DNA of 64,000 bases. Origin: Halomonas sp. I5-271120. GTDB lineage: Bacteria > Pseudomonadota > Gammaproteobacteria > Pseudomonadales > Halomonadaceae. Below the pieces are notes generated by a model. That model was not told the DNA's origin. It made no database searches and saw only the letters and a program-made list of their open reading frames with translations. Where the stretch lies: the NCBI RefSeq assembly GCF_030553075.1, contig NZ_CP130701.1:1426001-1490000 (forward strand), read 5' to 3'. Shown piece by piece: positions 9,407 through 18,359 of the stretch; the first letter of the stretch is position 1; every line of letters begins with the position of its first letter. The translations under genes were made by a program, and so were the position numbers.

Positions 9407-9844
9407 ATGCCAGCAGCAGCACAAACCCCGGAAGCTCTCAAGCGATTCACCCCGTACGAGCCGGCGCCGGGTGAAGAGTATATGAACGACAAGCAGCTAG
9501 CGCACTTCCGGCAGATCCTGCTCGACTGGAAAAAGGATTTGATGGAAGAAGTGGATCGCACCGTGCGTCACCTGCAGGAAGACGCCAACAACTACGCCGA
9601 TCCGGCAGACCGCGCCACCCAGGAAGAAGGCTTCAACCTGGAACTGCGCACTCGGGATCGCGAGCGCAAACTGCTCAAGAAGATCAACGAGACCATCGAT
9701 AAGATCGACGAGGACGACTACGGCTTCTGCGAGGCCTGCGGCGTCGAGATCGGCATTCGCCGCCTCGAAGCGCGTCCCACGGCCACTCAGTGCGTCGACT
9801 GCAAGACCCTGGCCGAACTCAAGGAAAAGCAGCTCGGCGGCTGA
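9407..9844 (+). CDS. dksA: RNA polymerase-binding transcription factor DksA
   Basis: 145 residues. The N-terminal coiled coil carries the tip residues DPADRATQEEGF (Asp and Ala at the tip), followed by the four-cysteine zinc finger CEAC...CVDC near residues 109-133. DksA binds in the polymerase secondary channel and with ppGpp resets rRNA and amino-acid promoters in the stringent response. The gene lies upstream of gluQRS, as in E. coli and Pseudomonas. Confidence 0.97.
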   Translation: MPAAAQTPEALKRFTPYEPAPGEEYMNDKQLAHFRQILLDWKKDLMEEVDRTVRHLQEDANNYADPADRATQEEGFNLELRTRDRERKLLKKINETIDKIDEDDYGFCEACGVEIGIRRLEARPTATQCVDCKTLAELKEKQLGG

Positions 9845-9995
9845 TCTTTGCTTGCCCGCCAGGCCTGCGCGGCCACCTTGGCCATCTTCGACGGGCACCC
9901 TCGGGTGCCCGTCGGCGTATCCAGCGGCCCTGCTTCAGCGCCCGCTTCCCAGCTCCCTTGCCACTTATCCCGATGAGCCCAGACGAGCCCCTGCC

Positions 9996-10889
9996 ATGAA
10001 CGACTACCGCGGACGCTTCGCCCCTACCCCCTCCGGCCCCCTGCATTTCGGGTCGCTGGTCGCGGCGCTGGGCAGCTACCTGGATGCCCGTCAGGCAGGT
10101 GGCAGCTGGGAGGTGCGCATCGAAGACATCGACCCGCCGCGCTGCCCAAAAGGCGCGAGCGATACCATCCTGCGCCAGCTCGAGGCCTTCGGCCTTCACT
10201 GGGACGGCCCGGTGCGCTACCAGCAAACGCACGGCGAGGCTTACGCGGCGGCTCTGGAACGGCTCGCAGACGCGGGGCTCGCCTATCCCTGCAGCTGCTC
10301 GCGCAAGCAGTGGCGAGATTACCCCATCTATCCCGGCTGGTGCCGCGATGGTCCCTGCGTTCCCGAGGCGCCCCTTGCCTGGCGGCTGCGCAGCGACCTT
10401 GGGCTGCGCCCGGTGGTCTGGCACGACCGGCTCTATGGCCGACAGTGCCTGGACCCGGCCGACCTCGGCGACGTGGTGCTCAAACGCAAGGATGCCCTCT
10501 GGGCCTATCAGTTGGCGGTGGTGGTCGACGATGCCGACCAGGCCATCAGTGATGTGGTGCGCGGCGTCGACCTGCTCGACAACACGCCCTGGCAACGCCA
10601 GCTGCAGGCTGCCTTGGGGCTGCCTGAGCCCCGCTACCTGCACCTGCCGCTGGTGATCGGCGACGACGGCCAAAAGCTCTCCAAGCAGAACCTGGCCCGG
10701 CCGCTGCCCGAAGACGAACGCGTCCGTCCGCTGGTGCATCAGGCCCTGACGGCGCTCGAACAGGCGCCCGACTCCGCCCTTTCCACCGCTCCGGTCGAAG
10801 ACCAGCTGGCCGCCGCCATCGCCGCCTGGGAACCGGCGCGTCTGACCACAGATGACGTCCTCGTTGCCCCGGACTGGCCCGATGCATAA
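9996..10889 (+). CDS. gluQRS: Glutamyl-Q tRNA(Asp) synthetase
   Basis: 297 residues from the ATG at 9996; the frame is open further upstream but the conserved RGRFAPTPSGPLHFGSLVAA begins here. It has the class I HIGH-like element PLHFGS, a four-ligand zinc site (CSCSRKQWRDYPIYPGWC) and KLSKQ in place of KMSKS, and it lacks the anticodon-binding half of GluRS. It glutamylates the queuosine in the anticodon of tRNA-Asp. The dksA-gluQRS arrangement is conserved. Confidence 0.95.
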   Translation: MNDYRGRFAPTPSGPLHFGSLVAALGSYLDARQAGGSWEVRIEDIDPPRCPKGASDTILRQLEAFGLHWDGPVRYQQTHGEAYAAALERLADAGLAYPCSCSRKQWRDYPIYPGWCRDGPCVPEAPLAWRLRSDLGLRPVVWHDRLYGRQCLDPADLGDVVLKRKDALWAYQLAVVVDDADQAISDVVRGVDLLDNTPWQRQLQAALGLPEPRYLHLPLVIGDDGQKLSKQNLARPLPEDERVRPLVHQALTALEQAPDSALSTAPVEDQLAAAIAAWEPARLTTDDVLVAPDWPDA

Positions 10890-11014
10890 CCCAGGATGTT
10901 TCACTGACGGTAGGTAACGCCAGTTGCCCGGCCCCTTAGAAAGCCAGGCCGCCTGGCGTAAAAGGCTTGGTAAGCCTTGCTCGCGCCACGGGCGTCAACT
11001 ACGAGGAGAGGCCC

Positions 11015-11191
11015 ATGTACGTCTATCGCATCATGCTGTTGCTGGTCTTCGTCGGCTACCTGCTCTCACCGGTGCTGATGAATGGCTGGGCCAGCCCCGA
11101 TAGCGCCTGGTATCGCCCCTTCGTTATCTGGGGCGTACTGATCGCGCTGTCGCTGTGGCTCGAACAAAAGAGGGCCCTCGATGAACGCTGA
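11015..11191 (+). CDS. Small inner-membrane protein upstream of cbrA (CbrX-like)
   Basis: 58 residues from the ATG at 11015, which has an ACGAGGAG ribosome site. There are two hydrophobic helices (MLLLVFVGYLLSPVLMNGW and FVIWGVLIALSLWLEQ) and a short charged tail. Its end overlaps the cbrA start by 11 bases, so translation is probably coupled. A small protein gene (cbrX) precedes cbrA in Pseudomonas; the identification here is by size, topology and position. A role in CbrA function is inference. Confidence 0.75.
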   Translation: MYVYRIMLLLVFVGYLLSPVLMNGWASPDSAWYRPFVIWGVLIALSLWLEQKRALDER

Positions 11192-14186
11192 AGGCCTGTC
11201 TCCCTTGCTGCTGGTAGGCGGTGGCTATCTTGCGCTACTTTTCCTGTGTGCCCTGGCAGTGGAACGGCGCTGGGTTCCCTCGCGTCTCGTGCACCACCCG
11301 GCGGTCTATACCCTGGCGCTTGGCGTCTATGCCAGCGCCTGGGCGGTGTACGGCAGCGTGGAACTGGCCGGCCGGGTCGGCTATGGCTATCTGGCCTACT
11401 ATCTGGGGGCCGCCGGTGCCGTCCTGCTGGCACCGGTGCTGCTGCTGCCGATCCAACGCCTGACCCGCACCTACCAGTTGGCGTCACTGGCCGACCTGTT
11501 CGCCTTCCGCTTCCGCTCGCGCTGGGTCGGCACCCTGATCACCGTGATCAGCGCCATGGCGGTGCTGCCGCTGCTGGCACTGCAGGTGCAGACCCTGGGC
11601 CAGGCAATCCAGCAGCTCACCGGCACAGCGTCGCCGGCGCTTGCCGCGCTAGGGTTCTGCCTGGTGATCGCCTTGTTCGCGGTGCTCTTTGGCGCGCGTC
11701 ACACTCACCTCAACGCCCATCAAGACACCCTGCTTGCCGTCATCGCCGTGGAGTCGCTGGTCAAGCTCGCCGCCATGCTGGCGCTGGGGGCCTTCGCCCT
11801 GTTCGGCATCTTCGATGGCCCGAGCGACCTGCAGGCCTGGCTCGAAGGCCCGGGGCTTGTCCATCAGGCCGGCGTCAGCGAGCTAGATTCGGGGCAGTGG
11901 CGCACCCTGCTGCTGCTGTTCTTCGCCGCCGCCTTTCTGATGCCGCACATGTTCCACCTGACCTTCGCCGAGCGCCTGTCCCCGCGTGCGCTGCTGCAGG
12001 CCGGCTGGAGTCTGCCGCTTTATCTATTGCTGATGGCCCTGCCGGTGCCGCTAATCCTGTGGGGCGCCCAGCGCGTGGGTATCGCCCCGCCGGGGCTTGA
12101 GAGCGCCTATCTGGCCTTCGCCCTGTCCGCCTCGCCGTGGGTAGATGCGCTGGTCTTCCTGGCCGGCCTCGCCGCGGCCAGCGGCACCCTGATCATCATT
12201 GCCATGGCCCTGTCGGGGATGATCCTCAATCACCTGGTGCTGGTCGCCCACCCGCCGGATCACCGAGGCGATCTGTACCGCTGGCTGCGCTGGCTGCGGC
12301 GGGCGCTGGTGGTGGCGGTGATTCTCTCAGGCTGGCTCTACTATCGCACCCTGGGGCTTGCCCATGACCTGACGACCCTCGGAATCGCCTCCTTCTCCGG
12401 CATGGCCCAATGCCTGCCGGGGTTGTTGGCACTGCTCTACTGGCCCGGCGCCAACCGCAAGGGCATGGTCAGTGGGCTGCTGGTGGGTACGGGCCTGTGG
12501 ATGGTGGGCCTGTGGCTGCCGCTGGTCACTGGTCTGTCGCCCTGGGTGCTGGTGCCGCCCGGCCTGGAGAGCCTGTCGAGCGCGCCCGCCTGGTACGCCG
12601 TGACGCTGGTGGCGCTGACCGCCAACGGTCTGATCCTGATTCTCGTCTCGCTGCTGACTCGCACCTCGGCAGGCGAACGAACCGCCGCCGAGGCCTGCGC
12701 GGCGGACCCGGTGATTCGCCCCAAGCGCCTGGCGCTGACCGTCACCCACGGCGAAGACTTCAAGCATCATCTCGCCCCGGCGCTGGGGGCCGACGTCGCC
12801 GAGCGCGAGGTCGAACGCGCCCTGGCGGCACTAGAGCTGACGTCCTGGGATCGGCGCCCCTATGCCCTGCGCCGGCTGCGTGATCGTATCCAGGCCAATC
12901 TTTCGGGGCTGATGGGCCCGTCGGTGGCCCAGGACATCGTTGATCGTTGCCTGCCCTATCGTCGCGACGGAGCAGGACTAGAAAAAGAGGCGGTTGACGA
13001 CATTCACTTCGTCGAAAGCCGCCTGGAAGCCTATCGCTCGCGACTCACCGGCCTCGCCCGAGAGCTCGACGGCCTGCGTCGCTACCATCGCCGCACCCTC
13101 ACCCAGCTCCCCATCGGCCTGTGCGCCTTCGGCGACGACGATGAACTGCTGATGTGGAACGACGCCCTGACCGCGCTCTCCGGCATCGACGGCGAGCACG
13201 TCGTCGGCGCCCGCCGAGATAGCCTGCCTGAGCCCTGGGGCGAGCTACTCGGGCGCCTGCTCAGCAACGGCCAGCGTCATCTCTACAAGCAGCCGGTGAC
13301 GCTTTCCGGCACCACGCGCTACCTGAGCCTGCACCAGGCCACGCTGGATGCCGAGGACGACCCCTATGGCGGCCGGGTGATTCTGGTCGAGGATCACAGC
13401 GAGATGAAGTGGCTCGAGGACGAGCTGGTGCACGCCGCCCGGCTGGCCTCGATCGGCCAACTGGCCGCCGGAGTCGCCCATGAAATCGGCAATCCCATCA
13501 CCGGCATCTCTTCGCTGGCCCAGAACCTGCGCTACGACACCGATGACCCCGCGCTGCTGGAGACCGCCGACCAGATCCAGACCCTCACCGAGCGCGTCTC
13601 GCGCATCGTCGGCTCGTTGGTCGGCTTCGCCCACGGCGGCCATCAGGAGAGCGCCGGGCGCTATGCCACGGTCAACCCCCGCGAACTCACCAATGAGGCG
13701 CTTCACTTGATCCAGTTGGCACGCACGGGTCAGGATGTGGTCTATCACAATCATTGCCCCGCTGACCTAGAGCTGGAGGCTGATGCCCAGCGTATGGTCC
13801 AGGTGATGATCAACCTGCTGGGCAACGCCCGCGATGCCAGCCCCACCAACGGCGCGATAGAGATCGATGCCCGGCGTCTTGCAGATGGCGAGGGCCGTAA
13901 TGGCATAGAATGGAGCGTGACCGATGCCGGCACGGGCATCGATGCCAGGGTCCGCGATCATCTTTTCGAGCCCTTCACCACCACCAAGGCGCCCGGCGAG
14001 GGCACCGGCCTGGGCCTCGCACTGGTCTATGGCATCCTGGCCGACCACCAGGGACGGATCCATATAGAATCGCCTCCCACCGGGCGCGAAAGCGGCACCC
14101 GCATCGTCATGTGGCTACCTGTCAGCAGGCCACCACTGAGCAAAGAGGACAACGAGCTCCCCCATGAGCCGGATTCTGATCGTTGA
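11181..14186 (+). CDS. cbrA: Sensor histidine kinase CbrA with SSS transporter-like domain
   Basis: 1001 residues. The first roughly 500 are a multi-helix sodium/solute symporter-like domain (YASAWAVYGSVELAGRVGYG near the start, about 12-13 helices). Next come a cytoplasmic linker, a PAS-like region around LTQLPIGLCAFGDDDELLMW, and the kinase core. The core has the H box QLAAGVAHEIGNPITGIS near residue 765, N box MINLLGNARDAS, G1 DAGTGID and G2 GTGLGLALVYG. CbrA partners with CbrB to control carbon/nitrogen balance and use of amino acids in Pseudomonas. It overlaps cbrB by 23 bases, and the downstream RNA and pcnB support the assignment. Confidence 0.93.
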   Translation: MNAEGLSPLLLVGGGYLALLFLCALAVERRWVPSRLVHHPAVYTLALGVYASAWAVYGSVELAGRVGYGYLAYYLGAAGAVLLAPVLLLPIQRLTRTYQLASLADLFAFRFRSRWVGTLITVISAMAVLPLLALQVQTLGQAIQQLTGTASPALAALGFCLVIALFAVLFGARHTHLNAHQDTLLAVIAVESLVKLAAMLALGAFALFGIFDGPSDLQAWLEGPGLVHQAGVSELDSGQWRTLLLLFFAAAFLMPHMFHLTFAERLSPRALLQAGWSLPLYLLLMALPVPLILWGAQRVGIAPPGLESAYLAFALSASPWVDALVFLAGLAAASGTLIIIAMALSGMILNHLVLVAHPPDHRGDLYRWLRWLRRALVVAVILSGWLYYRTLGLAHDLTTLGIASFSGMAQCLPGLLALLYWPGANRKGMVSGLLVGTGLWMVGLWLPLVTGLSPWVLVPPGLESLSSAPAWYAVTLVALTANGLILILVSLLTRTSAGERTAAEACAADPVIRPKRLALTVTHGEDFKHHLAPALGADVAEREVERALAALELTSWDRRPYALRRLRDRIQANLSGLMGPSVAQDIVDRCLPYRRDGAGLEKEAVDDIHFVESRLEAYRSRLTGLARELDGLRRYHRRTLTQLPIGLCAFGDDDELLMWNDALTALSGIDGEHVVGARRDSLPEPWGELLGRLLSNGQRHLYKQPVTLSGTTRYLSLHQATLDAEDDPYGGRVILVEDHSEMKWLEDELVHAARLASIGQLAAGVAHEIGNPITGISSLAQNLRYDTDDPALLETADQIQTLTERVSRIVGSLVGFAHGGHQESAGRYATVNPRELTNEALHLIQLARTGQDVVYHNHCPADLELEADAQRMVQVMINLLGNARDASPTNGAIEIDARRLADGEGRNGIEWSVTDAGTGIDARVRDHLFEPFTTTKAPGEGTGLGLALVYGILADHQGRIHIESPPTGRESGTRIVMWLPVSRPPLSKEDNELPHEPDSDR

Positions 14187-15546
14187 AGACGAAAGCATCA
14201 TCCGCAGCGCCCTGAAGCGGCTGCTGGAGCGCCATGGCCACGAGGTCAGCGAAGCCGCTTCGGTAGCCGAGGCCGAAACGCTAGACCCCCAGCGTTTTTC
14301 CCTGGTGATCAGCGACCTGCGCCTGCCCGGTGAACCCGGCACCGCGATGATCGAGCGCGCAGCACCGGTGCCGGTGCTGATCATGACCAGCTACGCCAGC
14401 ATGCGCTCGGCCGTCGATGCCCTGAAACAAGGCGCGGTCGACTACGTCGCCAAACCCTTCGACCATGCCGAGCTACTCGAGACGGTAGACCGGGCACTGC
14501 GCGAGCATGGCGGCGAGCCCCCTGCGCCTGACACAGCCAGCGAGGCCGCGCCTCAGACGATGATCGGCGACTGCCCGGCCATGCAGGTGGTCTATACCCG
14601 GATCCGCAAGACCGCTCCGGCGGACGTCACGGTGCTGATCCAGGGAGAGTCGGGCACCGGCAAGGAACTGGTGGCCCGCGCCATTCACCGCCAGAGCAAG
14701 CGCATCAAGGCACCGCTGATCTGCGTCAACTGCGCGGCGATTCCCGAGACGCTGATCGAATCCGAACTGTTCGGCCACGAGAAGGGAGCCTTCACCGGTG
14801 CCAGCGCTGCCCGCACCGGTCTGGTCGAGGCCGCCGACGGCGGCACCCTGTTTCTGGATGAGATCGGCGAGCTGCCGCTGGATGCCCAGGCCCGGCTGCT
14901 GCGCGTGCTGCAGGAGGGCGAGATCCGCAAGATCGGCTCGGTGGAAACCCGTCATGTCGATGTGCGCCTGATCGCCGCCACCCACCGCGACCTGCAGGCA
15001 CTGTCGAAGACCGGCGAGTTTCGCCTCGATCTTTACTATCGCCTCAACGTGATGCAAATCGACCTGCCGCCGCTGCGCGAGCGCGAAGACGATATCCTGA
15101 CCATCACCGACGTGTTGCTCGAAGCCGCCTGCCGCCGCCATGACCGCCAGGGGCTCAAGCTATCGCGCAGCGCACGCCGCGAGATCCGCGACTACCTCTG
15201 GCCCGGCAATGTCCGTGAGCTCGAGAACGCCCTCGAGCGGGGCGTGATCCTCGCCGAAGGCCACCTGATCCATCCCGATGACCTGGGGCTGCGGCCCGTG
15301 TCAGCCTCGGCTCGGCCCACCGTGAGCCCCGCGGCATCGAAAGATGACGTGGCTACACCTGAGGACCTCAGCGAGGAAGACCTGTCGCTGGAGGACTACT
15401 TCCAGCACTTCGTGCTCGAACATCAGGAAGAGATGAGCGAGACCGAACTGGCCCAAAAGCTCGGCATCAGCCGCAAATGCCTGTGGGAGCGCCGGCAGCG
15501 CCTGGGCATACCCCGAAAGCGCAGCGCCCGCAGCCGGCAGGCCTGA
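14164..15546 (+). CDS. cbrB: Sigma-54-dependent response regulator CbrB
   Basis: 460 residues in three parts. The receiver domain has the phospho-accepting Asp in LVISDLRLPGEPG near residue 51. The AAA+ domain has Walker A GESGTGKE, the sigma-54 contact loop GAFTGAS, Walker B TLFLDEIGELPLDAQ and the arginine-finger region WPGNVRELENALERG. A Fis-type helix-turn-helix is in TELAQKLGISRKCLWERRQRL. It activates sigma-54 promoters. The immediate downstream sigma-54 promoter and A-rich RNA interval are its expected principal target. Confidence 0.94.
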   Translation: MSRILIVEDESIIRSALKRLLERHGHEVSEAASVAEAETLDPQRFSLVISDLRLPGEPGTAMIERAAPVPVLIMTSYASMRSAVDALKQGAVDYVAKPFDHAELLETVDRALREHGGEPPAPDTASEAAPQTMIGDCPAMQVVYTRIRKTAPADVTVLIQGESGTGKELVARAIHRQSKRIKAPLICVNCAAIPETLIESELFGHEKGAFTGASAARTGLVEAADGGTLFLDEIGELPLDAQARLLRVLQEGEIRKIGSVETRHVDVRLIAATHRDLQALSKTGEFRLDLYYRLNVMQIDLPPLREREDDILTITDVLLEAACRRHDRQGLKLSRSARREIRDYLWPGNVRELENALERGVILAEGHLIHPDDLGLRPVSASARPTVSPAASKDDVATPEDLSEEDLSLEDYFQHFVLEHQEEMSETELAQKLGISRKCLWERRQRLGIPRKRSARSRQA

Positions 15547-15583
15547 TCAGGTCTGCGCTTCCCCACCCACACGACCATGGTCT

Positions 15584-15614
15584 AAGCGCCTGCGAGTTCC
15601 ATTCGCAGGCGCTT
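15584..15614 (+). terminator. Intrinsic terminator after cbrB
   Basis: Perfect 12-bp stem AAGCGCCTGCGA / TCGCAGGCGCTT with a 7-base loop, followed by TTTTCC. It lies 38 bases after the cbrB stop and separates cbrAB from the downstream RNA gene. Confidence 0.85.
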
Positions 15615-15646
15615 TTCCTCATCATGGCAGCCATCTCTGCACCAGT

Positions 15647-15698
15647 TGTTACCATCCCACACAAGAAATGCCCCAGTATGCGGCATCAGGGGGTAACA
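15647..15698 (+). promoter_or_regulatory. Candidate CbrB upstream activating site
   Basis: Inverted repeat TGTTACC (15647-15653) and GGTAACA (15692-15698), separated by 38 bp and centred about 126 bp upstream of the predicted start of the RNA. This is a normal distance for a sigma-54 enhancer. TGTTAC/GTAACA-type half sites have been reported for CbrB in Pseudomonas. The match is by eye and by position, not by a scored model. Confidence 0.6.
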
Positions 15699-15772
15699 CA
15701 ATCGATGTGCATATCAGACGGAACTGATTCGAAAAAATATAACAAATTGATTTACATAATTTTTCTTAGACA

Positions 15773-15788
15773 TGGCATGAGCAGTGCA
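15773..15788 (+). promoter_or_regulatory. Sigma-54 promoter (-24/-12)
   Basis: TGGCATGAGCAGTGCA: the GG at 15774-15775 and GC at 15786-15787 are separated by exactly 10 bases, the invariant sigma-54 spacing. The -24 box TGGCAtG is close to consensus TGGCACG and the -12 box gTGCA to TTGCA. Predicted transcription start is near 15799. Confidence 0.8.
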
Positions 15789-15798
15789 ATGTTTAAGG

Positions 15799-16306
15799 CA
15801 AGAAAAACAACAGCCGGACGTCACTGAGCACTCGCGCTAATAACAACAACGGCGAGGCTTCAGACACCGCCAACAGCCCAACAACAACAATGCTGACGGC
15901 GTGACACAGCACCCATGATGGCAATGACGTTCACAAGAACAATGACAAGTCATGCCGGTGCGGCTCGACCACCACAACAATAATTGCGGTCGAGGGTCCG
16001 GAAAGCTGACCAGGACGAAACGCATCCCGACAGGGCATAACAACAACAAGCCCTCACGCGATGCACCTCCGGTAACAACAACAACACACCGGAGGTAGGC
16101 AAATTCTCTGCCGTCGTGGTTGGACTATTGTTTTGAATACGAGACGGTCGCCATCAGGAAGGTCGACAACAACAAGAATCTTGCTTGCCTGAACCAGCTT
16201 TGGTGACTGTGGTGCGTATTCAAGGCGATGCGCCATCACGAAGAAAAACCAACAGCAGGGATGCTGATTTCATGCTTACAGGGGAGGCCAACTGGCCTCC
16301 CCTTTC
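15799..16306 (+). ncRNA. crcZ: CrcZ-like Hfq/Crc-sequestering small RNA
   Basis: About 508 nt without a plausible gene on either strand, bounded by a sigma-54 promoter and an intrinsic terminator, between cbrB and pcnB, which is the exact position of crcZ in Pseudomonas. It contains at least six strong A-rich runs of the AANAANAA type at 15839-15849, 15880-15890, 15974-15983, 16039-16050, 16074-16086 and 16166-16178. Weaker ones lie near 15800, 15932 and 16240. Such CA motifs bind Hfq with Crc, so the RNA would titrate them and relieve carbon catabolite repression when CbrB is active. Exact ends are predicted. CrcZ of P. aeruginosa is somewhat shorter (about 400 nt), and similarity outside the motifs cannot be judged here. 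Confidence 0.8.
16281..16305 (+). terminator. Intrinsic terminator of the CrcZ-like RNA
   Basis: GGGGAGGCC / GGCCTCCCC, a 9-bp GC-rich stem with loop AACT, followed by TTT. It closes the A-rich interval about 130 bp before pcnB. Confidence 0.8.
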
Positions 16307-16433
16307 TGCGTCTGGCGGCCATGGCCACCTAGACATTTTTTGCACCAACCCGTTCCCTAAACCAGGCAATGGTTCCCAAGGTGTCGGTGGTCGGCTACAC
16401 TTGGGTTTTGCCTTAGCGAGTCGATTTCGCTGC

Positions 16434-17849
16434 ATGTTCAAAGGATTTACCCGCTTTCTACAAGCTCCCGGTGAGCGCTTGAAGTCGCTTTTCAGCCCTC
16501 AGGATGCTGCCGGTCAGACACCCGCGCTGCGCGTGATTCCCCGCGATAACCACGACGTTTCCCGCAAGCTCTTCTCCGATGCCGCGCTGAAGGTTCTCTA
16601 TCGCTTGCACAATGCAGGCTTCGAGGCGTACCTGGTCGGCGGCAGCATCCGGGATTCTCTGCTCGGCAAGACGCCCAAGGACTTCGACGTCGCCACCGAT
16701 GCGACCCCCGAAGAGCTGCGCGATCTGTTCCGCAATTCGCGCATCATCGGGCGGCGCTTTCGCATCGTGCATGTGCGCTTCGGCCGCGAGGTGATCGAGG
16801 TCACCACCTTCCGCGGACGCCCTGGCGACGATCATGGCGGCCAGCAGTCACAGCAGTCCCAGGACGGCCTGCTGCTGCGTGACAACGTCTGGGGCAATGT
16901 CGAGGAAGACGCGCTGCGCCGGGACTTCACGGTCAATGCGCTCTACTACAACATTGCCGACTTCTCGATCCATGACTGGGCGAACGGCGTGCGCGACATC
17001 GAAGCGCGCACGCTGCGCCTGATCGGCGACCCGGCGACCCGCTACCGCGAAGACCCGGTGCGCATGCTGCGCGCAGTGCGCTTCGCCGCCAAGCTCGACT
17101 TCGACATGGATGCCGCCACCGAGGCGCCGATCCGCGAGCTGGCGCCGCTGCTGCTGCAGATCCCGCCGGCCCGGCTGTTCGACGAGATCCTCAAGCTGTT
17201 CCTGGCAGGTCACGCCCTGGACACCTTCCGTGCGCTGCGCCACCACGGTCTCTTCCCGATGCTCTTCCCGGAAGCCGACGAGGCACTTGAAGCCCTGCCC
17301 TGGGCCGAGCAGCTGATGGAGCGGGCGCTTGCGAACACCGATGATCGCATCCGCCGTGACCGGCCGGTGACACCGGCCTTCCTGATCGGCGCCCTGCTGT
17401 GGCCAGCCGTGACGCTTCGCCACCAGACGCTGATCGACGACGGCATGCCAGAGGTACCGGCACTGCATAGCGCCGCCCAGCAGGTGGTGGGCCGTCAGCT
17501 CAAGCATGTCTCGATCCCCAAGCGTTTCAGCATCCCGATGCGCGAAATCTGGGATCTGCAGATGCATCTACCCAAGCGCCACGGCAAGCGGGCCTTCCAG
17601 ACTCTTGAGCACCCGCGCTTCCGCGCCGCCTACGACTTCCTGCTACTGCGCGAAGAAGCCGGTGAGATCGAGCCCGGCCTGGGCACCTGGTGGACTGCCT
17701 TCCAGGACGCCGACGAACACGAACAGCGCCGCCTGCTGCAGAAGCTAGGCAGCGACCCCGCCGGCAGCGGTGGCGGCAAGAAGCGCAAGCGCCGTCCGCG
17801 CAGGCGTCGGCGCAGCGCGGCACCTTCAACGTCGGACCAGCAGGACTGA
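16434..17849 (+). CDS. pcnB: Poly(A) polymerase I
   Basis: 471 residues from the ATG at 16434. The frame is open upstream into the RNA gene, but that part (16185-16433) lies in the sRNA and terminator and has no family similarity. The nucleotidyltransferase signature is LVGGSIRDSLLGKTPKDFDV with the metal-binding DFD pair, followed by RRDFTVNALYYNI and RYREDPVRMLRAVRFAAKL. The C-terminal tail is a lysine/arginine-rich RNA-binding stretch. It adds 3' poly(A) to RNAs and marks them for decay. It is followed 4 bp later by folK, the usual pcnB-folK pair. Confidence 0.95.
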   Translation: MFKGFTRFLQAPGERLKSLFSPQDAAGQTPALRVIPRDNHDVSRKLFSDAALKVLYRLHNAGFEAYLVGGSIRDSLLGKTPKDFDVATDATPEELRDLFRNSRIIGRRFRIVHVRFGREVIEVTTFRGRPGDDHGGQQSQQSQDGLLLRDNVWGNVEEDALRRDFTVNALYYNIADFSIHDWANGVRDIEARTLRLIGDPATRYREDPVRMLRAVRFAAKLDFDMDAATEAPIRELAPLLLQIPPARLFDEILKLFLAGHALDTFRALRHHGLFPMLFPEADEALEALPWAEQLMERALANTDDRIRRDRPVTPAFLIGALLWPAVTLRHQTLIDDGMPEVPALHSAAQQVVGRQLKHVSIPKRFSIPMREIWDLQMHLPKRHGKRAFQTLEHPRFRAAYDFLLLREEAGEIEPGLGTWWTAFQDADEHEQRRLLQKLGSDPAGSGGGKKRKRRPRRRRRSAAPSTSDQQD

Positions 17850-17853
17850 GCGC

Positions 17854-18345
17854 ATGCTGTCGCACGCCTATATCGGCCTTGGCAGCAACCTCGACGGCCC
17901 GCGCGATCACATCGAGCGGGCGCTTCGTGAGCTCGACGGCCTGAAGCTGACCCACCTGATAGCCGCGTCATCCTGTTACGCGAGTCGTCCGGTGGGTCCC
18001 CAGGACCAACCCGACTTCATCAATGCCGTGGCCCTCATCGAGACCCGGCTGTCGCCTCTCGCGTTACTCGATCAGTTGCAGGCCCTCGAACAGCGCCACG
18101 CCAGAGTGCGACGTCGCCACTGGGGGCCGCGCACCCTGGATCTCGACCTGCTGCTGTACAACGATCAGTGCCTGGACCACCCACGCCTGCGCCTGCCGCA
18201 TCCCGAGATTGCCAATCGCGCCTTCGTGGTGGTGCCTCTTCACGAATTGGCACCGACCCTCGAGCTGCCGGGCCTGGGTTCTCTGGCAGTGCTCCCCGCC
18301 TGGCAGGACGCTGACGACTTGCGGGCACTGTTACCCCAAAGGTAG
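17854..18345 (+). CDS. folK: 2-amino-4-hydroxy-6-hydroxymethyldihydropteridine pyrophosphokinase
   Basis: 163 residues from the ATG at 17854. HPPK marks are AYIGLGSNLDGPRDHIERAL, SRPVGPQDQPDFINAV and the signature RHWGPRTLDLDLLLY with the metal-binding DLD. It pyrophosphorylates the pterin precursor that FolP (33.8 kb, this window) condenses with p-aminobenzoate. Longer in-frame starts overlap pcnB and are not favoured. Confidence 0.95.
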   Translation: MLSHAYIGLGSNLDGPRDHIERALRELDGLKLTHLIAASSCYASRPVGPQDQPDFINAVALIETRLSPLALLDQLQALEQRHARVRRRHWGPRTLDLDLLLYNDQCLDHPRLRLPHPEIANRAFVVVPLHELAPTLELPGLGSLAVLPAWQDADDLRALLPQR

Positions 18346-18359
18346 AGTTGCCCGACTTT

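Noticed and set aside
16185..16433. Long N-terminal extension of pcnB into the A-rich interval
   Set aside because: The extra 83 codons lie in the sRNA and its terminator, start without a ribosome site and have no poly(A) polymerase similarity; ATG 16434 is the sensible start.
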